Shown: piece after piece, positions 57,919-64,000 of the stretch | Layout of the letters: the number at the start of each line of letters is the position of its first letter | Numbering within the stretch: position 1 is the stretch's first letter | Assembly: GCF_049860565.1 (NCBI RefSeq) | Contig: NZ_CP172056.1 | Location: 3,100,001 to 3,164,000, forward strand | DNA: 64,000 bases | Origin: Desulfitobacterium_A nosdiversum | Lineage (GTDB): Bacteria > Bacillota > Desulfitobacteriia > Desulfitobacteriales > Desulfitobacteriaceae | Reading direction: 5' to 3' | Position numbers and translations under genes: made by a program | The notes under the pieces: model-generated | Database searches by the model: none | Told to the model about the DNA's origin: nothing | Seen by the model: the letters and a program-made list of their open reading frames with translations, nothing else

Positions 57919-59243
57919 GAAACAACCTCTCCCATTAAGTCATAGCTGTCGACATCTTGGATTTTAACTTGAGCAAATTCGCCGATTATTAATTCTGCTG
58001 AGGAATTAACATAGACAGAACCGTCAATTTCCGGTGCGTCCCCTTCAGAACGTCCAAGGAATCTTCCGTCTGGTAATTTTTCTTCAATTAAAACCTTTAA
58101 AAGCTGCCCCCGCCAACGTTGCTGGCGTTCAAGGGATATTGTTTGCTGCAGCTGCATAAGTTCTTCGCAGCGTTTTTCGCGGACATCTTCCGGTACTTGG
58201 TCCTTGCGTTTCGCTGCCGGGGTCGATTCTTCTTGAGAGTAGGCAAAAGCACCTAGGCGGTCAAAACCAACGAACTTTACAAAATCAAGAAGATTTTTAA
58301 ACTGAGTTTCCGATTCACCTGGGAAACCCGTAATCATCGTGGTTCGAATACGGATATCCGGCATTGCCTGGCGCAGCTTTTGGATGAGAAACTCTGCATC
58401 CTCGCGGGTTCCCCGCCGATTCATTTCCTTAAGGATCTGATTATCCGCATGCTGCAACGGTATATCCAAATATCGGCAGACTTTAGGCGTATCTTTCATC
58501 GTTTGAATAAGCTCATCGGTAAACAAATCCGGATAGCAATACATGAGACGAATCCATTCTATTCCCTCAATATCAGCAATTTTACGGATTAAAGACGGCA
58601 ATCGATATTCACCATAAAGGTCTATTCCATAACGCGTTGTATCCTGAGCAATTAAAAGAATTTCTTTAACGCCTTCCTCTGCCATGTGTTGGGCTTCGCG
58701 AATAATCGATTCCTCAGGTCTGCTGCGAAAACGTCCTCTAACGTGAGGAATTATGCAATAGGTACAATAGTTATCGCACCCTTCCGCTACCTTAACATAT
58801 GCATAATGCTTCGGCGAAAGACGATTTCTTGACATTGTATCATTATAGAGGAATTGCGGAATATCGAGTGATACATGCCGTGTCTTCTGAATTTGGGCTT
58901 CCTCAACGACCTCAAGAATCTCAGCGACATTACCTGTTCCCAGGATTCCGTCAAGTTCAGGAATCTCAGCCATCAACTCCTCACCATACCGTTGAGCTAA
59001 ACAGCCCGCAGCGACTAACGTTTTACATTGACTGTCTTCTTTAAACTGAGCCATCTCCAAAAGAGTATTAATTGATTCTTCTTTAGCTCGTTCAATAAAA
59101 GTACAAGTATTTACGATGATTATATCCGCTTGCTCGGGATCTTTAACTAAGCAGTATTTTTCACTCATACGACCGGACATAATTTCACTGTCGACTTGAT
59201 TTTTCGAACATCCGAGCGTAACTATAGCGACACTTTTACTCAA
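57915..59243 (-). CDS. rimO: Ribosomal protein S12 methylthiotransferase RimO
   Basis: 442 residues. An N-terminal UPF0004 domain with three Cys (TLGCSKNQVDSE; NTCTF; GCLAQRY) is followed by the radical SAM motif CDNYCTYCIIPHVRG and a C-terminal TRAM domain. RimO adds a methylthio group to Asp of ribosomal protein S12. The start is TTG after GAGGTG. It is cotranscribed with pgsA and lies downstream of the YgiQ-type gene on the same strand, with an opposite gene between. Confidence 0.96.
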   Translation of the reverse strand: MSKSVAIVTLGCSKNQVDSEIMSGRMSEKYCLVKDPEQADIIIVNTCTFIERAKEESINTLLEMAQFKEDSQCKTLVAAGCLAQRYGEELMAEIPELDGILGTGNVAEILEVVEEAQIQKTRHVSLDIPQFLYNDTMSRNRLSPKHYAYVKVAEGCDNYCTYCIIPHVRGRFRSRPEESIIREAQHMAEEGVKEILLIAQDTTRYGIDLYGEYRLPSLIRKIADIEGIEWIRLMYCYPDLFTDELIQTMKDTPKVCRYLDIPLQHADNQILKEMNRRGTREDAEFLIQKLRQAMPDIRIRTTMITGFPGESETQFKNLLDFVKFVGFDRLGAFAYSQEESTPAAKRKDQVPEDVREKRCEELMQLQQTISLERQQRWRGQLLKVLIEEKLPDGRFLGRSEGDAPEIDGSVYVNSSAELIIGEFAQVKIQDVDSYDLMGEVVS

Positions 59244-59485
59244 AAATTACACCTCAATATTTGCAACCTAATACACTCTTTACCTAGTATAAACCAACTT
59301 TTCCTAAGGTGTCAAAAACTTATCAGACATAATTCTGCAAAAGTAATAAATAAGAATGATTCACAAGAACACTTTTTTCCTATAATATAGGGGTATAAAG
59401 AAAACCTTACTGATGTGGATTTTTAAATTCATATGAAGTATAGTTGATCTTATCCCCGATGAGGATAAAGCGAGGTGCCTGAACT

Positions 59486-60064
59486 ATGAAAGAACTCTCT
59501 CCTGTAGATTTATGCGGCTGCGGCGATACCGGTTACTTAATTCTGCGAACAATTCCTGTCGATTTAGCGCAAGGTCTCGGTCATATTCATAAAGTTCCAA
59601 GTTATCATTGCGGGAACAAACTTTGTGACCAATATACTCTTCCTTCGCCTGTCGTCAGTCGTATTGATGATTTAGCGGATATTATGGAACAAAAGGAGTT
59701 GAACTCCATCGATTTTTATTGGGAAGGCCAAGAAGAAGAATCTCAAAATTCCTTCTCTCTTGCTGAAGCATTTATTTGGAAATTTTCTCAACGGAAATAT
59801 GAAGATGCTGAGGTTAGCTTTGTACACAACGGGCAAACCGTTATATTTCATAGTTTGCTTGATGCTACTGAATTTTACGAACTCAAGTATCTGCATACCG
59901 ATGAAAAAGGGACTTGGTTTTCTTTTGTTAAATTCTATTCCGAGGAACCGCTCACACTTGAAAATTATCTTGATTTTGAACCTCCGTATACGAAGGAACT
60001 CGGAGTTATGAATATGGATGAAGTTGAAGAAACTTTGGTGGATATGTTTGGGTCTGCTATTTAA
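59486..60064 (+). CDS. Hypothetical protein with an N-terminal Cys-rich motif
   Basis: 192 residues, not recognised. The first 50 residues hold LCGCGDTGYLILRTIPVDLA and then SYHCGNKLCDQYTLP, four to five cysteines likely to bind zinc, similar in plan to YgiT-type zinc fingers. The rest is acidic, alpha/beta (VSFVHNGQTVIFHSLLDATE; YLDFEPPYTKELGVMNMDE). GAGG is about 9 bases from the ATG. It ends close to the convergent YgiQ gene and shares its terminator region. Confidence 0.7.
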   Translation: MKELSPVDLCGCGDTGYLILRTIPVDLAQGLGHIHKVPSYHCGNKLCDQYTLPSPVVSRIDDLADIMEQKELNSIDFYWEGQEEESQNSFSLAEAFIWKFSQRKYEDAEVSFVHNGQTVIFHSLLDATEFYELKYLHTDEKGTWFSFVKFYSEEPLTLENYLDFEPPYTKELGVMNMDEVEETLVDMFGSAI

Positions 60065-60091
60065 TTTTACTCTAATTCGATTTTTCTATTC

Positions 60092-60129
60092 AAAAGCACG
60101 TTCGCTTTTTCAGGTGTTCGTGCTTTTTT
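60092..60129 (+). terminator. Terminator overlapping the end of the convergent YgiQ gene
   Basis: AAAAGCACG and CGTGCTTTT form the stem, followed by TTG; an 18-base loop separates them. It lies 27 bases past the 192-residue gene, and its distal arm lies within the last codons of the convergent YgiQ gene (end 60110). Confidence 0.7.
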
Positions 60130-62134
60130 GCTTTGTCTTTCTTTTCGGTTCCGCTTGAAGGGATTCCACCCCTCTTAATTCTTTCATTTTTGTTTTATTC
60201 TTTGTATTCTTATTTTCTTTCTTTCCTGAGTCGGAGTTTCTTGACCTTGTCCCTGGACTTTTCAACTCGGTCTTCCCTGTTTTGCCTTTTCGGTCATTTA
60301 TTCTTCTTGTGCCAGTATCTTTTGAAAAACGTCTTGCATCTACTTTAGCCTCTCCATCTGTTCTGCTTGACTTTCGGAAATTCCTGGGTCGGATCAGACA
60401 CTTCGGACCATATCCAATAAGGTCTTCACGATGCGCCTTTTTCAATGCCCTTTCAACAAGATCATAATTTTTCGGATTACGGTACTGAATCAAGGCACGC
60501 TGCATTGCCTTTTCTTCCATACTTCGGGGAACATAGACGCTTTCCAACGTCCGTGGATCTAAGCCGGTATAATACATACATGTTGACAAAGTACCCGGTG
60601 TAGGAATAAAATCCTGAACTTGTTCTGGATTTACCCCCATATCCCGTACATATTCTGCTAATTCAATGGCTTCTTTTAGACTGCTTCCCGGGTGAGAAGA
60701 CATGAGGTATGGAACAAGGAATTGCTTTTTCCCCAGCTTGTCATTGATCTCTTTAAAGGACTTAGTAAATGTTTCATAAACCTTTTTACCCGGTTTTCCC
60801 ATCCTTTTTAGGACGACATCGCTGACATGCTCGGGAGCAACTTTAAGCTGACCACTCACATGATGCTCGCAAAGCTCCCGCAAAAAGTCCGTATTTTTAT
60901 CCGCAAGGACAGCATCAAAACGAATTCCCGATCGTACAAAAACTTTTTTTACTTTTGGCAGACTTCTGAGACGGCGTAACAAATGAATATATTCACCGTG
61001 ATCGACATCGATTTGCGAGCAGGGAGCTGGATAGAGACACTGCCGATGCGGGCAAGCTCCTCTTTTCAACTGGGCTTTACAGGCTGGGCGCCGAAAATTT
61101 GCAGTCGGTCCTCCAACATCATGAATATATCCTTTGAAACCAGGATGCCAGATCAATCCTTCCGCTTCGTGAACGATCGATTCTTCACTTCGACTTTGGA
61201 CAATTCTACCCTGATGAAAAGTCAACGCGCAAAAAGAACAAGAACCAAAACATCCCCGCGTACTGACTAAGCTAAACTCTACCTCGCGGATAGCAGGAAC
61301 ACCGCCCTCAGCTTCATACATTGGATGGTATGTTCCCATATACGATAAGGCATAAACCGCATCCATCTCAGGTTGAGTCAGTGGCAGTCCCGGAGGATAC
61401 TGGAGCACTCCTTCGCTGCCATGTGCTTGGAACATAGCTTGTCCGCGAAAAGGATCTTGCTGGTTGTATTGAATCCAAAAAGCTTCCGCATATTTTCGTT
61501 TGTCATCAAGAACATCCTTAAATGAAGGAATCTCGATTACGTTTTCAGGAGGTTCTCCTTTCCAATGAACCATGGTTCCCCTAATCCCATAAATTTCACG
61601 AGCAGATTTTCCGGACTCCAACTGTTTTGCGATTTCAACCGTCGCTTTTTCTCCCATACCAAAAACCATTAAATCTGCCTGACTATCCACGAGAATAGAA
61701 TGCTTAACCTTATTGCTCCAAAAGTCATAATGGGCAAATCGACGCAAGGAGGCTTCAATACCCCCCAAAACTATGGGAAGCCCTGGAAACGCTTCTCGAA
61801 CACGATTTGAATAAACAATTGCCGAGTGGTCTGGCCGAAGTCCTGTTTTTCCTCCCGGAGAATAGACATCCTTTGATCGTTTCTTCTTAGCAGCCGTATA
61901 ATGATCAACCATCGAATCGAGATTGCCCCCAGTAATCATACAAGCCAGCCTTGGGCGTCCCAAGGCTTGAAAGGACTGAAGATTTTTCCAGTCAGGCTGA
62001 GCAATTATGCCCACACGATAACCTTCTTTTTCTAACACCCTAGAAATAATAGCAATTCCAAATGTAGGATGGTCAACATAAGCATCACCGGTTATAAGAA
62101 GGAAATCGAGTTCCGCCCAACCCCGTTTCTTCAT
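60110..62134 (-). CDS. YgiQ-family radical SAM protein
   Basis: 674 residues. The N-terminal cobalamin-type domain (LITGDAYVDHPTFGIAIISR; GYRVGIIAQPDW) and SASLRRFAHY-like core (LGGIEASLRRFAHYDFWSNK) mark the family; the radical SAM motif is CFGSCSFCALTFHQGRIVQS. The C-terminal 80 residues are Lys/Arg/Ser-rich and look disordered (RNSDSGKKENKNTKNKTKMK). The reaction is not known. The gene is monocistronic, with a weak GAGAAG Shine-Dalgarno. Confidence 0.93.
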   Translation of the reverse strand: MKKRGWAELDFLLITGDAYVDHPTFGIAIISRVLEKEGYRVGIIAQPDWKNLQSFQALGRPRLACMITGGNLDSMVDHYTAAKKKRSKDVYSPGGKTGLRPDHSAIVYSNRVREAFPGLPIVLGGIEASLRRFAHYDFWSNKVKHSILVDSQADLMVFGMGEKATVEIAKQLESGKSAREIYGIRGTMVHWKGEPPENVIEIPSFKDVLDDKRKYAEAFWIQYNQQDPFRGQAMFQAHGSEGVLQYPPGLPLTQPEMDAVYALSYMGTYHPMYEAEGGVPAIREVEFSLVSTRGCFGSCSFCALTFHQGRIVQSRSEESIVHEAEGLIWHPGFKGYIHDVGGPTANFRRPACKAQLKRGACPHRQCLYPAPCSQIDVDHGEYIHLLRRLRSLPKVKKVFVRSGIRFDAVLADKNTDFLRELCEHHVSGQLKVAPEHVSDVVLKRMGKPGKKVYETFTKSFKEINDKLGKKQFLVPYLMSSHPGSSLKEAIELAEYVRDMGVNPEQVQDFIPTPGTLSTCMYYTGLDPRTLESVYVPRSMEEKAMQRALIQYRNPKNYDLVERALKKAHREDLIGYGPKCLIRPRNFRKSSRTDGEAKVDARRFSKDTGTRRINDRKGKTGKTELKSPGTRSRNSDSGKKENKNTKNKTKMKELRGVESLQAEPKRKTKQKSTNT

Positions 62135-62199
62135 GTCTTCTCGATTTACAGGTAAAAATTGTGGGGTTTTGATAAAACCACTTCCATTTCCTCAAAGTC

Positions 62200-62228
62200 A
62201 AATCTCCCACCAAAAGTGGGAGATCTAT
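62200..62228 (-). terminator. Terminator of yajQ-like gene
   Basis: On the minus strand GATCTCCCAC-TTTT-GGTGGGAGATT is followed by TGACTTTG, a weak T run. It lies about 45 bases after the stop. Confidence 0.65.
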
Positions 62229-62271
62229 AAATCGTAAATTTTTCAATTAGCAAGAGCAAAAACATCTTAAC

Positions 62272-62763
62272 CTAACGATAATTAATAAATTGCAGATCAA
62301 TACCTAAATCCTGCTTACGGAGTAGAGCAATAACCGCCTGAAGGTTATCTTTATCCTTTCCCGAAACCCGTACCTGATCACCTTGAATCGAACTGGATAC
62401 TTTAATCTTACTATCCTTAATCATTTTATTTATCTGTTTTGCCTTTTCCTGAGATATCCCCTGAACGAAATTTACTTCCTGACGAACAGTATCACCGGCA
62501 GCAGGCGAAATTTTCCCATAATCTAAAGCTTTCAATGAAACCTGCCGCTTTACTAATTTACTTTCTAAAATATCCGTTACATTGTGCAGTTTAAAGTCAT
62601 CATCCGAAATCAAAATAAGCTTATTTTCCTGCAATTCAATCGAAGATTTACTATTTTTAAAATCAAAACGCTGTTCGATTTCCTTCTGAGCCTGATGAAC
62701 TGCATTAGTGACTTCCTGCATATCAATCTGTGAAACAATATCAAATGAAGATTCCTTAGCCAA
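62272..62763 (-). CDS. YajQ-family nucleotide-binding protein
   Basis: 163 residues, the standard length. Landmarks are SSFDIVSQIDMQEVTNAVHQ, FDFKNSKSSIEL, QGISQEKAKQINKMIKDSK and VRVSGKDKDNLQ. Relatives bind cyclic-di-GMP or RNA. The TTG at 62763 is 8 bases from AGGAG; an upstream extension to 62781 crosses the Shine-Dalgarno. It follows rodZ by 41 bases. Confidence 0.93.
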   Translation of the reverse strand: MAKESSFDIVSQIDMQEVTNAVHQAQKEIEQRFDFKNSKSSIELQENKLILISDDDFKLHNVTDILESKLVKRQVSLKALDYGKISPAAGDTVRQEVNFVQGISQEKAKQINKMIKDSKIKVSSSIQGDQVRVSGKDKDNLQAVIALLRKQDLGIDLQFINYR

Positions 62764-62804
62764 AGCTCTCTCTCCTATCAACCATGTTGTTTTTATGAAT
62801 AAAA

Positions 62805-63626
62805 TTATTGAGGTTGAACTGAGGTTTGGGGAGTTTGTGTTGAAAGTTGATTTAAGGTATCTTTCGTTAAAACAACATTATGCACAACTTGCCCGGATGC
62901 ACCCAAGCTTGGTATAGCTTTCCCATTAAGCGTGATACTGATACCTCCAGCATTACCTACAGTGACAAGTTCAATCTTTTCATTAGCCGTAAGCTCTTTT
63001 GTTGTTCCCTGGGTATTTGTTCCTTCAAGAGCTTGTTTACCGTCTACATTAACGACAACCCAGCAAGGTTGGGTAAAAACAAGCTGTGCTTTCAGCCCCT
63101 CTGTTGTCGCTGCCATTGCATTAGGAACACTTTGTTGATTGCTATCGGAATTTGTTTGAGATTGAGCATTACTTGCATCTCCCGCAGATTTAGGCTGTTC
63201 CACCTTAGGGGCACTTGGCAAAGGTGCAGGAGTGTAATCTGAGGCAGTGGTATTTTCTTTCTGCTTGGTCATTGCAGCAATACCTGCCACAGTTCCAATG
63301 GCTAACAATCCGACTACAACAGCAATCATAGGTCTAACCCAGACTGGTCTTTTACGAGGAATCGTTAGTACCGGCTCAATTTTCGGCTGAAATACAGGTT
63401 CATTTGCTTTATATAGTTCAACGATTTCCTCGGGATTTAATCCGAGATTTTTCGAATATGTGCGTAAGAACCCCCGAACATAAGTCGCACCCGGTAAAAT
63501 ACTATAGTTTTCAGCCTCCATCGCTTCAAGGTAGCGCACACGAATCTTGGTTACTTCTTCAGCTTGAAGCAAACTCCACCCTTTTTCTTCACGTGCTGTT
63601 CGAAGGAGCTGTCCCTCGCCTGCCAT
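62805..63626 (-). CDS. rodZ: RodZ-like cell-shape protein
   Basis: 273 residues. N-terminal helix-turn-helix (LRTAREEKGWSLLQAEEVTK, then GATYVRGFLRTYSKNLGL), a basic linker, one transmembrane helix (PMIAVVVGLLAIGTVAGIAA), a Ser/Pro/Gln-rich stretch, and a C-terminal DUF4115-type beta domain (CWVVVNVDGKQALEG; GGISITLNGKAIPSLG). RodZ links MreB to the cell wall machinery. The ATG follows AAGGAGG. In many Firmicutes it lies upstream of rimO/pgsA, as here with YajQ and YgiQ genes in between. Confidence 0.9.
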   Translation of the reverse strand: MAGEGQLLRTAREEKGWSLLQAEEVTKIRVRYLEAMEAENYSILPGATYVRGFLRTYSKNLGLNPEEIVELYKANEPVFQPKIEPVLTIPRKRPVWVRPMIAVVVGLLAIGTVAGIAAMTKQKENTTASDYTPAPLPSAPKVEQPKSAGDASNAQSQTNSDSNQQSVPNAMAATTEGLKAQLVFTQPCWVVVNVDGKQALEGTNTQGTTKELTANEKIELVTVGNAGGISITLNGKAIPSLGASGQVVHNVVLTKDTLNQLSTQTPQTSVQPQ

Positions 63627-63650
63627 TTTAAAAACCCTCCTTAAAAATAT

Positions 63651-64000
63651 TTAACTTACATCAAAAGAAGAAAAGCTTGTCGTCACATCTTCGATACGAA
63701 TCTCATCTTCAGAATAATTTCGAATCTCAATTATAAAATCAAATTCGATCGGGAACCGCCCGTCTCTAAGCATAACATCAGGATGTTCAATAATTTTGGG
63801 TGTTGACAGTGTTAATATTTTGGATAGCAGTTCCCAATGTTCATCATTTCCACGTGAGGTGCTTGTTATCCCATCAATGAGAAATATGCTTTCCTTTACT
63901 TCTTCTAACATAAGTTTTGTTCGTAATGTTTGTCTAAGAATTGTCGAGGAAATTAAAGTCCATTTTTTATTTGCATAGACGCATGCTGCAATCGCCGCTT
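63651..64000 (-). CDS. Hypothetical protein, C-terminal part
   Basis: The frame is open through the right edge of the window: reading upstream of the first ATG at 63911 gives AAIAACVYANKKWTLISSTI without a stop, so the gene starts beyond 64000. The visible 116 residues end EDVTTSFSSFDVS. No family recognised. It precedes rodZ by 24 bases on the same strand and is probably in its operon; in other Firmicutes genes here include ymfJ/ymfK types, but no match is claimed. Confidence 0.6.
   Translation of the reverse strand, partial: AAIAACVYANKKWTLISSTILRQTLRTKLMLEEVKESIFLIDGITSTSRGNDEHWELLSKILTLSTPKIIEHPDVMLRDGRFPIEFDFIIEIRNYSEDEIRIEDVTTSFSSFDVS

Overview
The window is AT-rich low-GC Gram-positive DNA from an anaerobic, spore-forming member of the Peptococcaceae, most like Desulfosporosinus or Desulfitobacterium. 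The evidence is spoVS, a Spo0-type sensor kinase and a SleL-like GH18 enzyme (endospores); menaquinone methylation, a Rieske/cytochrome b complex, multihaem cytochrome c and Tat-exported molybdoenzyme (anaerobic respiration); a LutABC-type lactate oxidase; rubredoxin and Feo iron uptake; and the gene order rodZ, rimO, pgsA, cinA, recA, recX, rny, ymdB, spoVS typical of Firmicutes. No mobile element, CRISPR array or rRNA was seen. One tRNA gene (Ala, CGC) is present.

Layout. 1-6.4 kb, minus strand: a YigZ fragment, hotdog thioesterase, KimA-like permease, menG, and a feoA-feoB-feoC operon behind a strong Fur box. 6.5-15.5 kb: mixed housekeeping genes (zinc-ribbon protein, asparaginase, GH18, ComFB, Crp/Fnr regulator, Ski2-like helicase, rubredoxin, RidA, HAD phosphatase) and some unknowns. 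16.1-18.9 kb: a lactate-utilisation pair in which LutA and LutB are fused, with a palindromic operator upstream. 19.2-23.8 kb: tRNA-Ala, a TPR membrane protein, a GNAT, an orphan histidine kinase and an unknown 412-residue protein.

23.9-35.9 kb is the most distinctive part, an energy and sulfur island: a quinol:cytochrome oxidoreductase (Rieske, cytochrome b6, subunit IV, multihaem cytochrome c), a PsrABC/PhsABC-type molybdoenzyme with its TorD chaperone, two divergently transcribed rhodanese lipoproteins (one degenerate, one a tandem duplication), a LysR regulator, and a YeeE-TusA-YeeE cassette. Read together, these genes look like a cell-surface system for reducing or handling sulfane sulfur (thiosulfate, polysulfide or tetrathionate), with a route for sulfur into the cell. 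The substrate cannot be settled from sequence.

36-46 kb: a P1 self-processing peptidase, uppP, a TetR regulator, guaB, an HD protein, an aminotransferase, a PHP phosphoesterase and a dipeptidase. 45.6-64 kb: the recA/rny/spoVS region and its neighbours (terC, a CsdA-like RNA helicase, cinA, an FtsH paralogue without ectodomain, pgsA, rimO, YgiQ, YajQ, rodZ). The gene at the right edge is cut off.

Starts were chosen from Shine-Dalgarno spacing, and many genes use TTG or GTG. Most operons end in a clear intrinsic terminator; three convergent pairs instead overlap or nearly touch without one.
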